Shown piece by piece: positions 28,201 through 39,200 of a stretch of DNA of 64,000 nt. Position 1 is the stretch's first letter. Every line of letters starts with the position of its first letter. The notes under the pieces are model-generated. The model was not told the DNA's origin, did not search any database, and worked only from the letters and a program-made list of their open reading frames with translations. This stretch comes from a virus. Made by a program: the position numbers and the translations under genes. The stretch is taken from positions 1 through 64,000 of the IMG/VR virus record IMGVR_UViG_3300028275_000015; one strand, 5' to 3'.

Positions 28201-31200
28201 TTACACAAATCATCAGTGATGGTATTGGTGTATGGTGTACTGGTTCTAATTCATTAACTGAGTGCGTGTCAGTATTCGGTTACTACAATTATGCTGGATA
28301 TTTTGCCGAAGACGGCGGTAGAATCCGTGCTACCAACGGTAACAGCTCATATGGTACATATGGTGTTATTGCTGAAGGTTACGATAATACAGAAGTTCCT
28401 ATCTCAGGAAAAATTGACAACAGATCTAGCCAAGTACAGGCCAGTGTACAAAGTGCATTTGGTACTAATGCTGAATTATTAGCAATACAATTTAGTAATG
28501 CTGGCTCTAACTACGTTGCAGACACAACAAACTTATTACAATACAGTAATAAATTTTCAACTAGTCCATGGACTACAGACGGTAATGTTACTATTCAGAA
28601 GAATACAACATCTCCATTTGGACAATCAGATGCATGGACACTGACAGGTGCAACATCTGGTAGCGATTCAAGTTATATCTATCAAAATATTTCTGTATTA
28701 CCTCCTGGTAAAGTTTACACAGCAGTAGAAACAGTTAATGTGACTGGTTCAGGTAATAGTGCTACATTCGATATTACTGTGGGTGCTACAGGTTACTCAG
28801 CAGTAGTCAATGCTGGAGGTAGCGGCTACGTTACTGGTAACGAATTAAGAATTCCAGGTAGCTCGTTGGGCGGCGAAGACGGAACAAATGATTGCTTCTT
28901 AACTGTAGCAACTCTATCGGGAAGTTCTATTTTATCCGCCACTGTTTCAGGAGTTGTTCCAACAAACAGCGATTTAAATTACACATTTAGCATCTACGCA
29001 AAACAAGGATCATCTGCAACATTTGACATCGCCGCAATATACAGTGGTTCATCAACAGTATATTCTTATTTAGAATTTACATTTAGCACTAAAGGTCTTG
29101 CAGTATCTACAGCATCTGGCGGCGCAGTTCCAGTTTCATACGGTAAACTAGAGTTAACTGAAGGTTGGTATAGAATATGGATGACTGTGTACGACAATGT
29201 TGGATTGAATAATAATCTTCAATTTAGAATTTATCCAAGAGGTCGAGCAGGTCTAAGCGGAAATACACGCTTCTACGGAGCACAAGTTCAGATTAATTCT
29301 GATCCTACGTTCTACCTTGAGACAGAGAATGATCAATATACTGCCTATGCAAATTATTCTATAGTAGGTGCAGGTACTAATGCTCGCTTAATTGGAGACG
29401 AAATTAGATCCAACGCAGTATTCCAGGCACGTATTACAGATACAGGTAGTGCAGTTGGCGGAAGAAATTACTTAGTGTCATCTAATAATGCTCAAGCAGG
29501 AGACGAAGAAACTATTACTTTAGCAGGATCAGATACAAAAACTGCAAGTAACTACATTGGTATGAGAGTGTTCCTTAACAGCGGAACAGGAGCAGGACAA
29601 TACGGATATATTTCGTCATATGACGAGGGCACTAAAGTAGCACAGATTCTTAAAGAATCTTTTGAACCGTTGAACATTATTTCTACAAATAACAGTACAG
29701 GAATACTTACTTTAGACGGAGACTATACCACAGATACATTGTATTTGAATCAACCAGTACAATTTATTCCTACATATTACAGTACCACTGTAACTAATAC
29801 TTCTGTTGATTTCGTCAACGTTGTTGAAACAATTGGCGGATCAACTAATACGTTAACGTTGGCTAGTACTGCAAAATTAAGTGTTAATATGCAAGTTAAG
29901 TTTGGCGGCGCAGTTTTTGGCGGCGTTACCGACTCTTACACTTATTACATTAAAGAAATTATCGATGGTACGACAATAACTATCAGTACTGAACCTTTTG
30001 GAACAGCATGGCTGTTAAATTCTGACACAGGTGCAATGACTATGTCGTTCCCAGGTTATAACAGTTATGTATTAGGTCAAACTAATGATATGAAAATTAA
30101 CATGCCTGTTCAGTTTACTGGAACCTCAATAGGAGACATTGCAGTAGGTACAACATATTATGTTAATGATGTTATTTCAGCATCCAAATTTACAATATCG
30201 ACAACATTAGTAAGTATAACTGCCACAGCAACTACTGCGGCTACAAATTACATTACAACATCTTCAACAGCATCGCTAGTGCCATTAAATCCAATAGAAT
30301 TTACAGGCGTTGTGTTTGGAGGAATTGTTGCTGGAACAAAGTATTATGTTAATAAGATTGTTAACTCTTCAACATTTACAGTTACAGATACAGTTATTTC
30401 TGTAACTGTAACAGAAACAGAAACTTTAACAAACTTAATTACTGTTGACTCAACAGCAGGATTTGTTGCAAACAATCCAATTAAGTTTACAGGAAATACA
30501 TTTGGCGGTATTGTCAACGAAACAACATATTATATTCTAGCCGTTAATGATGCAACAACATTTACAATTAGTTCTTCTCCTGGAGGTAGTGCGCTAAACC
30601 TTTCAACTGCTACCGGAGAAGTATTGGGTAAAACAACAGCGGCAGCATTTACATTGTCTACAGCATCAGGATCGATGACAGGAACAACTACAAATGCAAA
30701 ATCGACACTAACCATTGGTTACGGTTCGATGAACGGTACATATTCGACTAATTTGTTTGGAGATGTATCTGCTGGAACAACATATTATGTCAAGACGATC
30801 GATAGTACTTCAACATTTACAGTCAGCGGTACACCTGGCGGCACTGCAAGTACATTAAAAACAGATACCGGATCTATGAACATTGCGGCAGTAGGTTGGG
30901 ATCATATGAATCCAGGAACTACTATAGAAGCGTTATTAGATAATTCAACCGTTTACTATGTTGAACCAAGAGTTACAATATCTGCTCCTAGTTTGACACA
31001 AACAGCATCGACAACTAATACATTGGCTCCGGGCACTAGTTGGATAGGATTAGCCTATGGCGATGGCACATTTATTGCTCTACCAAGTGGTAATGCTATT
31101 GCTGGAAAATCGACAGACGGTGGCGCAACCTGGGACGCAATACCTTTGCCAAGTCCAAAAACTTGGACAGATATTGCCTACGGTAACAATCGCTGGGTTG

Positions 31201-33239
31201 TAATTTCCAGCGGTGGCGCCCTTGGAGATCCAGGTTCAGTTGCACTATATTCTATTAACAACGGAGAAGGTTGGAGAACAACTACATTGCCTTCGTTGAC
31301 TACTTGGAGTAAAGTTGCGTACGGCAACGGAAAATTTGTCGCTATAGCCGCTGAAACTACTAGCTCTGCATACAGTTCAAACTATGGCGGTACATGGTCT
31401 AGCGGTACAGGACTAGTTGCAAGAAGTTGGACTGGACTAACGTTTGGTAACGGAAAATTTGTTGCAGTATCCGATGGAACTACCTATACAGGTGTTACAT
31501 CGTCTACTACTTCAGGCGGTGGATCTGGGGCAACATTTAATGTAACCGCTAGAAGCAGTGGCTATACAGTAACAGTTAATAGTGGTGGTTCTAGTTATAC
31601 AACATCTAGTATAGTTAGTGTTTTAGGTACAGCAGTTGGCGGAGCAACCACAGCAAACGATATTACAATTACTGTAACAGGCGTAGCGGCTATTGGCGGC
31701 GCTATTACATCATTTACTGTTTCAGGAACTGCTAGTTCAACAGTAAGTACTACTGCATCTTACAGTTCAAACGGAACAAGTTGGTCATCAGCAACATTAC
31801 CTAGCTCTACAACATGGAGCGACGTTGCTTATGGTAATGGCTTGTTTGTTGCAGTTTCTAGCAGTAGTGCTAAACCTGCTTACAGTAGAGATGGTATAAC
31901 ATGGACACAATCTCCATATACTATCTCAGGTGTAAACAAAATTGAATATGGTCAGGGTGTATTTTTAGCTCTATCTAGCACTGCTGGAGTTGCATATACA
32001 TCAGAAGACGGCTACGCATGGACAGAACGCACAGTATCGGATGACGGATATGGTGCTATTAAATTTGCGTTTGTAGGCACAAACAACGACCAAGGAAAAT
32101 TTGTTACAGTGGCGGCTCAAACTGTTGGTAGTATTATTGAAACAGGTTGCAGAACTAAAGGTCGTGCAGTTATTACTTCAGGAACTATTACATCTATTAG
32201 TTTATGGGAGCCAGGGTCAGGTTATACCAGTACTCCATTATTAACTTTTAGAGATCCAAACGTTACTGTGTCTGCAACTACTTCATTAAGAATTAGCAAC
32301 GGTACACTAGGAAATCCAACTTTTGTAAACAGAGGACAAGATTATAATACTAACTCTACAATTATTACAATTAATGGCAGTGGCTATGCTGATACATTCC
32401 AAACCGGATTAACATTAATAGTTAAGAATTTATCTAAACTACCTGCTCCTGGTGATAACTTGGTTATTTCAGGAAACAGTAAAATTTATAAAGTAACAAA
32501 TGCTACCCCTGTGTATGGAACAACAGCACCAAATATTGAAGCAAATATTGAAATTTCTCCAGATATGACCGTGGAATTAAGTCCAGCACACGAAGCAAAT
32601 ATTATTATTAGAACAAAATACAGCCAGGCAAGATTAACAGGACACGATTTCTTAAATGTGGGCTACGGAAACGCTATTCAAAGTAACTATCCTAACCTAC
32701 CAGAAGATACAGTTCTTGCTCCACAGGATCAGGCAGTTGAAGTTAACTTTGGTCGTGTGTTCTATACTAGTACTGACCAAGACGGTAACTTTAAAGTTGG
32801 TGATTTGTTTGGTGTTGAACAAGCAACTGGTATTGTTACTTTAAGTGCTACACAATTCGGACTAACAGGTCTAGAAACACTATCACTGGGCGGTATTGCA
32901 GTTGGTGGATCAAGTGTGGTTATTAGACAGTTTAGCACAGACGAAACATTTATTGCTAACAGTAATAATATTATTCCAACACAGAGAGCAATTAAGGCAT
33001 ACTTAACTGGACGTTTGAGTCAAGGTGGTGCTAATACATTTACTGGACAGTTGATTGCTGGTACAGTTTTAGTAGGTGGCGCAGACAGAATTGCCAGCAC
33101 TATTCCGGAAGGCTTAACAGGCGCAGTGGTTAATATGCCAACAAAGGTAACAGTTGACGGACAATTTGGCGGGTGGGACGGTGACGGTATGGCGTATTCT
33201 TACTTTGTTAACACATGGAACCGCCCAGGAGCAATATAA
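25227..33239 (+). CDS. giant multidomain fibre/adhesin protein (2670 aa)
   Basis: One uninterrupted frame of 2670 codons. Domains in order: seven or eight W...Y..GD.V.Y.G..Y.C...HTS repeats (about 1-430), resembling carbohydrate-binding module 5/12; a beta-helix entry (about 515-580); a block with TRRPTGGAYVSLDPG and NVTNFGVGCTGLKIDG (about 920-975); a jelly-roll-like carbohydrate-binding region (about 1105-1370); about five to six tandem beta modules (1535-1888); a W..IAYGNG.FVA propeller-like repeat (1935-2298); and a C-terminal block with YTSTDQDGNFKVGDLFG (about 2505-2520) shared with the next gene. It is probably a very long host-contact fibre. Confidence 0.85.
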   Translation: MAAEFKIGRLRYTWKGQWNDGVFYNRDAVSQYEGKTYVCKEPHTSSSNFYDDLYYVTGGGASTPRWELMIDGRAWREEWTPSTFYSIGNIIRFGGVVYICTEAHTSGLTTIDLTKWDTYAQFDNWNTAWAISTVYGFGDIVKYGGIVYRCVEDHTSADNITDGREADNYKWEVVNNGIEYKGAWTASTRYKLNDLVKLGADVYICTEGHTSTTTFDTTTFNVWLPGTQFENGWTSSALYQKGDIVIYGGYTYVSLINNNLNIIPSVNAEDSSSAWELITQGYRMMNEWSSGAQYRVGDVVRRGGQLFTAVIDSAGQDPTSYAVTGSYVDTGSSGTTLKVVSTAGITKGMVLVNPSFTQGQTVVSVNDSTTLIISEVPNGSLTNGDNIDFVGVNYLKWKLVVPSVRWTNFWTNTTNYIIGDLVIWENCTYRCIRNHTSSSFFRPDLDVANAFWVVYVVHAKENAGNTQGDIVTFDGTSTVAVPIIPQGGAAGDTEDYHFHISNGQPNWKKMFVIPDLYYVSNDGVDDADHGQTWDKPWKTIAYACQQVENGFYFQNANTLLTENKDFLVEEMYQWMLYQKANSNSPFSPTSEFQEYSTRRDAELIIDALSYDITRASNSRTVIATKAFFAEGSTTTFFNTETDAAQPYIVAALERLLVLIGYVYQNSNPDVNYQVENIVWDATETYVTNDIVYWNEIFYKSLIDGNIDNNPETVGNQNWEVIADPTVQQYINNGLTLESGAYLEITSLMNIVIDAIQNASTENVPLINQGQTTSIMIKTGTYSEELPIIVADNTALIGDELRGTVVQPKVTVYTSTSSSSSSTNRFTLRSIKNVTVNMPIQFSAATTNDDFGGVTLGQTYYVKEIVGSQITISETVGGSVVALTTGTGFMTVYAGDCLKDMFYVRNATGIRNMTLTGLAGSLTSPNGFGTRRPTGGAYVSLDPGNGPDDTRTWIIRRSPYIQNVTNFGVGCTGLKIDGTLHNGGNRSITCNDFTQIISDGIGVWCTGSNSLTECVSVFGYYNYAGYFAEDGGRIRATNGNSSYGTYGVIAEGYDNTEVPISGKIDNRSSQVQASVQSAFGTNAELLAIQFSNAGSNYVADTTNLLQYSNKFSTSPWTTDGNVTIQKNTTSPFGQSDAWTLTGATSGSDSSYIYQNISVLPPGKVYTAVETVNVTGSGNSATFDITVGATGYSAVVNAGGSGYVTGNELRIPGSSLGGEDGTNDCFLTVATLSGSSILSATVSGVVPTNSDLNYTFSIYAKQGSSATFDIAAIYSGSSTVYSYLEFTFSTKGLAVSTASGGAVPVSYGKLELTEGWYRIWMTVYDNVGLNNNLQFRIYPRGRAGLSGNTRFYGAQVQINSDPTFYLETENDQYTAYANYSIVGAGTNARLIGDEIRSNAVFQARITDTGSAVGGRNYLVSSNNAQAGDEETITLAGSDTKTASNYIGMRVFLNSGTGAGQYGYISSYDEGTKVAQILKESFEPLNIISTNNSTGILTLDGDYTTDTLYLNQPVQFIPTYYSTTVTNTSVDFVNVVETIGGSTNTLTLASTAKLSVNMQVKFGGAVFGGVTDSYTYYIKEIIDGTTITISTEPFGTAWLLNSDTGAMTMSFPGYNSYVLGQTNDMKINMPVQFTGTSIGDIAVGTTYYVNDVISASKFTISTTLVSITATATTAATNYITTSSTASLVPLNPIEFTGVVFGGIVAGTKYYVNKIVNSSTFTVTDTVISVTVTETETLTNLITVDSTAGFVANNPIKFTGNTFGGIVNETTYYILAVNDATTFTISSSPGGSALNLSTATGEVLGKTTAAAFTLSTASGSMTGTTTNAKSTLTIGYGSMNGTYSTNLFGDVSAGTTYYVKTIDSTSTFTVSGTPGGTASTLKTDTGSMNIAAVGWDHMNPGTTIEALLDNSTVYYVEPRVTISAPSLTQTASTTNTLAPGTSWIGLAYGDGTFIALPSGNAIAGKSTDGGATWDAIPLPSPKTWTDIAYGNNRWVVISSGGALGDPGSVALYSINNGEGWRTTTLPSLTTWSKVAYGNGKFVAIAAETTSSAYSSNYGGTWSSGTGLVARSWTGLTFGNGKFVAVSDGTTYTGVTSSTTSGGGSGATFNVTARSSGYTVTVNSGGSSYTTSSIVSVLGTAVGGATTANDITITVTGVAAIGGAITSFTVSGTASSTVSTTASYSSNGTSWSSATLPSSTTWSDVAYGNGLFVAVSSSSAKPAYSRDGITWTQSPYTISGVNKIEYGQGVFLALSSTAGVAYTSEDGYAWTERTVSDDGYGAIKFAFVGTNNDQGKFVTVAAQTVGSIIETGCRTKGRAVITSGTITSISLWEPGSGYTSTPLLTFRDPNVTVSATTSLRISNGTLGNPTFVNRGQDYNTNSTIITINGSGYADTFQTGLTLIVKNLSKLPAPGDNLVISGNSKIYKVTNATPVYGTTAPNIEANIEISPDMTVELSPAHEANIIIRTKYSQARLTGHDFLNVGYGNAIQSNYPNLPEDTVLAPQDQAVEVNFGRVFYTSTDQDGNFKVGDLFGVEQATGIVTLSATQFGLTGLETLSLGGIAVGGSSVVIRQFSTDETFIANSNNIIPTQRAIKAYLTGRLSQGGANTFTGQLIAGTVLVGGADRIASTIPEGLTGAVVNMPTKVTVDGQFGGWDGDGMAYSYFVNTWNRPGAI
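25250..26560 (+). repeat. tandem CBM5/12-like repeats at the N-terminus of the 2670-aa protein
   Basis: At least seven copies of a 50-75 codon unit share the pattern W-x(4,5)-Y-x(3)-D-x-V-x(2)-G-x(3)-Y-x-C-x(3)-HTS. Aromatic residues fall at fixed places, as in small chitin- or cellulose-binding modules. Confidence 0.7.
28314..28379 (+). repeat. 66-bp near-identical patch shared with 41085-41150
   Basis: This 66-bp stretch, coding for GRIRATNGNSSYGTYGVIAE, matches the equivalent part of the 3835-aa gene with only two differences, both silent third-position T/C changes. Flanking sequence is much more diverged. Confidence 0.8.
29830..30890 (+). repeat. tandem beta modules in the 2670-aa protein
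   Basis: About five to six units of 55-75 codons follow the pattern (P)-I-x-F-x-G-x-x-F-G-G-I-x(5)-YYV-x(6)-FTIS, often closed by L-x-T-x-TGxM. Single copies of the same module occur across the 3835-aa protein. Confidence 0.7.
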
Positions 33240-33261
33240 AATCCCATTTTTTGGGTTTAGA

Positions 33262-33268
33262 TAAATAC
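33262..33268 (+). promoter_or_regulatory. late promoter TAAATAC before the 3835-aa gene
   Basis: TAAATAC lies 20 nt before the ATG at 33288, with an AGAGGA ribosome site between. A weak CCCA-TTTT-TGGG hairpin just upstream (about 33243-33256) lacks a clean T tail and is not called as a terminator. Confidence 0.5.
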
Positions 33269-33287
33269 TATCAGAGGATGATATAAA

Positions 33288-36200
33288 ATGGCAGAATTTA
33301 GATTAGGTAGAATTAAATTTGTTTGGAAAGGTGATTGGACACCAAGTACTTCTTACGTAGTTGACGACGTAGTCAACATCGGTGGTAAGAGTTATATTTG
33401 TGTTATAAATCATACTTCAGCAAGTTTATTTGTCACTGATAGTGACGCAAATCCACCAAAATGGAATCTAGTCAGTGACGGTACTAGTTGGCAGGGCGAC
33501 TGGGACGTTTCTACTTATTATAATAAAGGCGACCAAGTTAAGTACGGCGGCTTAGTTTATATTTGTTTAACTTCTCATACATCTGCGGCAACCACAACAC
33601 TGGGCTTAGAAGCAGATCAAAGCAAGTGGGAAGCATTTGCAGAATCGTTTTACTGGACAGGCGAGTGGGCAACCTCGACTCGTTACCGCGTATATGACTT
33701 TGTTTCGTATGGCGGTATTACATATATTTGTAATACAGCACACACATCTGCTGCCACAGCATCATTAGGTCTCGAAGCAGACCAAAGTAAGTGGACTGTA
33801 TTCAACAGTGGCTTAGAATATCTAGGTGTATGGAATTCTTCTGTACGCTACAAAATTAATGATATCGTTAAGTACGGCGCCAACACTTGGATCTGTACAA
33901 CACAACACACTTCCAGCACAACTTTTGATGATACTAAGTGGGGAGTATTTGTTGAAGGTCTTCAATTTGAAGATTCTTGGAGTTCTTCTACAGTCTACCA
34001 AGAAGGCGATGTGGTAACATATGGTGGTTATTCATATATTGCCACACAAAATCATACAAATCAAAATCCAAGTACAGCGACAGCATACTGGGACGTCTAT
34101 ACTACTGGATTTAATTTTAACGGTGATTGGGTTTCGTCTACTGCTTATAAAGTAGGCGATGTTGTAAGATTAGGAAGTTATACTTACCTGGCAATAGCAG
34201 ACAACACAAATCAAGAGCCACCAAATTTAACTTATTGGAACAGATTAAACACAGGTATTAAGTGGACCAATGTGTCAACAACATATACTGGAGTATCTGG
34301 AACATCAGTTAGCCCAAGCATTGGCTCGGCCGCAACTTTCGATATTACACGTACAGGAACTGTTTATACAGTTGTTAAAAACAACACAGGAACAAATTAT
34401 TCAGACGGAGATCAAATTGTTATCTCTGGTACAAGCGTCGGTGGTATTAGCCCAGCCAACGATTTAACATTGACAGTAGACGGAGTAACTGCTGGCGCAA
34501 TTGATAATATTATTATTGAAAGCGGTTATTCTGTAACATGGACAGTGAATCATGATTATGTACAAGGCGATGCAGTATTCTTTGGTGCAAACAGTTATAT
34601 CTGTGTATTAGAGCATACAGCAAGTTTATTAAACAGACCAGATGCAGACACAACCGCAACATATTGGAATTTATTGGCTGCTGGTAGTGAATCAGCAGTT
34701 CTAACCACAGCAGGCGACACATATTACTACGGTACAACAGGACCAACAAGACTGCCAGTGGGCACAGAAGGTCAAATATTGCGTGTTAGCGGTGGCTATC
34801 CTACATGGGCGTACTACGGTGTTATTAATAACCTAGTATATGTTGCTCCACTGGGAACAGATAGTCTTGAAGATGGCCAAGGTCTTACAATTGATAAGCC
34901 TTGGAAGACTGTGCGTTATGCTTGTGAACAAATTGAAAAAGGTTACAGAAATAGACAAGCAACAGAATTGTTGGCAAAGAACAAACAATTCATTATGAAA
35001 GAAGTTAGTAACTGGGTTACTAACACATATTCTGTAGCAATTACAGCAAGTTCTGCGGCAACTAATGAATTTACAGCAGACGACACAACAAACTTAACAG
35101 CAAATATGCCTATTGAGTTCTCAGGAACAGTTGGCGGTGTAACTGCTGGAACAAAATATTTTGTTAAAACAGTTGTAGACGGCTCACACTTTACAATTAG
35201 TTCTACACAAGGTGGTACAGTTTCTACACTAACAACACAAACAGCATCAATGACTGGATCATTATCCTACGATTATGATTTCTGCCAACGCGATGTTGGC
35301 CTGTTAGTAGACGCACTAATTTATGATATCGGCCACGGTGGTAATGAAGAAGCAACTAAAGCAGCCAAGGCCTATTATACCACTGCTGGTAGTGCATATA
35401 TTAACAGCAACTTTGGACAACAGATTACTCAAACTGTTGCCGCATACAATTACATGAAAGATTTAGTGGAAGATGTTTTAAACAACAACCCACCAGAAAT
35501 TAATTATCAATTGGCTAACGGTGTTGCTTTAAACACAGCAGTAGCTCAGATTATTGACAGTACATTAACTGCGGAAGCAGACACAGTAACTACAGCACAA
35601 TCATTATTGACTATTGTTACTGACGGTATCCTAGCAGGAACATCCACAGCAATTCCAGCGGCAGTATTTTCAAACACAACAATCAGCGTTAAGACTGGTA
35701 CATTCTACGAAGTGTTGCCAATCGTTCTTCCAAAGAATACCGCAGTTGTTGGTGATGAACTACGTTCAACTGTTATCAGTCCTAAGCCTGCTATTGCAAA
35801 TTTAGTTAATGACAAGCCAAAAACTATTTCTGCACTAGAAAGAATTAAGGCAGTTGCACCAAACTTAGTAGCAAACAACTCTATTGTGCCAACAGAAGGC
35901 AACACAGCAACACAAGAGTTTATGTTTAATGTCACAGAAACTATTGCATTAGATTCTGTAACAACTAATATTGCATCAATCAAAGCAATTTTAGAAAACG
36001 GCCTAAGTTCTGTTCCAGCATTTGTATACCCAACACCAACTGGTGGAACAGGTAATGCTTATGATGCAGATTATTACAATGCCGCAAGATTAATTCTTGC
36101 TAACAAATCATTTATTCAGTCTGAAGTTAGTGCATGGATTAATGCACAGATTTCTGGAAACATCTCTCCATTCGTTGGATTTACATACGGCGGCGCAGGA

Positions 36201-39200
36201 CAAACAGCCTGCGAACGAGATGTTGGTTATATTGTAGACGCATTGGTATATGACTTAACCTACGGTGGCAATTTAGCAACACAGGTAGCCGCACGTTCTT
36301 ACTACAGCAAGGGCATTTTTGTTGAAACAGGCGAAAAAGATCAAGCATTGGCTGTTCAAACAAGAATTAAATCGTTTATCGACAATATTGCTGTAGGTAA
36401 TACAGCAGGATGGACAAAAACAACTTCATCTTCACAGGTAACTTCTGGAACACCAGGCGGTGCAGCCGCAGGAACATTTGCACAAGCACGTATCCAAGAA
36501 ATGTACGACACAATCAATACAGGCACAGAGCCAACAACTATTGCTCCAAGCACAAGTTGGGTTCGTCCAAGATTGTTAACAGCATTTAACGCTATTGTTG
36601 CAGATAAAACAAATATTCAAATAGGTGCTATTGCTTGGATTAATGCAAATTATCCAACATTAGATTACGACCAAGCATTATGTTCACGTGATGTTGGCTA
36701 TATGGTTGATGCACTAGCATACGATGTTATGTTTGGCAGTAACTTTATGTCTGCAAAAGCAGGTATGGCATATCAACGAGGCCTTGCATCAACCGGAGTT
36801 GTTTTAGCAGATCAATTACCACAGACTTTAGGTACTGTAGATTTTGTTAAGAATGCAGTATTAAAAGCCAGCGCAGGTACAGATACAATTACATCAAATA
36901 TTGGTGTAATGACAGACATTCTGTCAACAGGACTAACCGCAGTTCCTACCTTTGACCTACCAACACCAACTGGTGGTAGTAGCAACGCTTATACTTCTGG
37001 ATACTTCCATGCCGCAAGATTAATTCTTGCTAACAAAGCATTCTTAAAAGCAGAAGTTACAGCATGGATTAATGTACAAATTGCAGGTTCTGTCTCTCCG
37101 TTCAGCGGATTTATCTACGATGCAACAACTTGCGAACGTGACGTTGGCTACATTGTAGACGCACTAACTTTTGACTTAACATATGGTGGCAACCTAGCAA
37201 CACAAATTGCCGCACGTTCTTACTATAGCAACGGTGTGTTAGTTGAAGTAGGTGAAAAATCTCAAGCATTGGCACTATGGGCTTATGTAAAAACTATTAT
37301 CGATGATATTGCAAAAGGTCTTGCAATTACACCTAGCTCAGGAAACGTTGTAAGTCAAGTAACTAGCGGCACAGCCGGTAGTGCTGGCGCCGCAACAGAT
37401 GCACAAACACGTATTCAAGAATTGTACGACACAATCAATACAGGAACAGAGCCAACAACAGTTGCTCCAGATATTACTTGGGTAGCAAGTGATCTTACAA
37501 CTAAGAATACTAATATTCAAGCGGCAAAAACAAGAATTAAATCAGCCGCAATCAACTGGATCAATGCAACATATCCAGATTTAATCTATACAGCATCTAC
37601 ATGCTCACGAGATGTGGGTTATATTATTGATGCATTATGCTACGACCTAATGTTTGGTAGTAACTTCCTAAGTTCATGGAACGCAATGAGCTATTACAGA
37701 GGAATTACATCAACACAGACAGTAATTGCACAACAGTTATTGCCAACAATAGGTGTAATCGGCTTTATTGGAGCATCAGTAAAAGAAATTACTACTGGTG
37801 TTACAGGTTCAGTGGGTAATTCCGTAGCAATTGATAGAATTGAACTAAGTGCTAACACAGCCTACGACATTCTAAACAACGGTTTGGATGCTGTCCCAGC
37901 AGAAGTTATCACAGATCCAACTAATCTTGATGTAGATTTCTTAAATGCAAGAACACAGATTGCAAATAACTATGCTTTCATTAAAGCAGATGTTAGCCGA
38001 TACATTCAAAACAACTATGCTGTTGTTTGGACAGCACTTGGCGCAACAGGACAAGCCGCTTGCCAACGCGATATTGGCTACATCCTTGACGCAATTCGTT
38101 ACGATTTAACCTACGGTGGTAACACACAGACTTTAATTGCCGGTAGTGCATATTACAGTGGTTTAAATCTAACTATTAGTTCTAGCGAAACAGCCGCAAC
38201 AGTGGCCGCATACACATTCTTAAAGAGCATTATCGACGATGTTGCACAAAGAATTTCTGTAACTCCACAGTCTGGTAACACAACACCTCAGGTAACATCT
38301 GGAACAGGCGGTGATGCAACTGCGGCAGCATTTGCACAGGCTCGTGTACAAGATATTATAGATTGGATTAACAACGGCGAAGCAGGAACTGCTATAGCAC
38401 CAGATACAAGTTGGGTTGATCCAGCATTAGTAGCAGGATTTAACATTTTACAAGATCGTAAATCTGAAATTCAACTAGATGGTACTGGTTATGTACAGAA
38501 ATTCCATCACTATCTATCCTACGACGAAACAACTTGCAGTCGAGACATTGGATACATGGTAGATGGTATCGGCTACGACATGATGTTTGGCAGTAATTTT
38601 GCCGCAATCACTATTGGACGTAGTTATCATAGAGCAATATCTTCGACAGCAATCGTGCTGGCAAACCAGTTAAGTGCAAGTCTTGGACTAATTAAGTTCT
38701 TAAAATACAAATTAAAAGGCTATGCAGTTGGCGGTGCAGTTGCACAAATTGGTACAATCGTTGACGATATCGTTGGTACAATTGACGGAGGAGCAGTTCC
38801 TCGCTTCTTATGGCCAGACTTTACTGGTGTAGATGCAGAGAACTATGCGGCGGCAAAGTTAATCTATGATAACAAAGATTTTATCACAGCAGAAACATTA
38901 AAGTATATCAATACAAACTATCCAGCGATTGTGTACAGCAAGAGTGCGTGTGCTAGAGATACTGGTTACATTATCGATGCACTACGCTATGACTTAACCT
39001 ACGGTGGTCATTTTGCAAGTAAGCAAGCAGGTATTGCATACTACTCACGTTTAACTTCTGCACTACAGATTGATAGCGGAGATAAAACAGCAACATTAGC
39101 GGCCTATGCTAATATGAAATCTATTGTGACAGACATTGCTAACGGAGGTTTAAGCTCTTATTCAGCACTACAAACTAACGTAAGTTATGTTACAGGCACA

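Noticed and set aside
33241-33260. Terminator after the 2670-aa gene
   Set aside because: The CCCA/TGGG stem is only 4 bp and is not followed by a clean T run.
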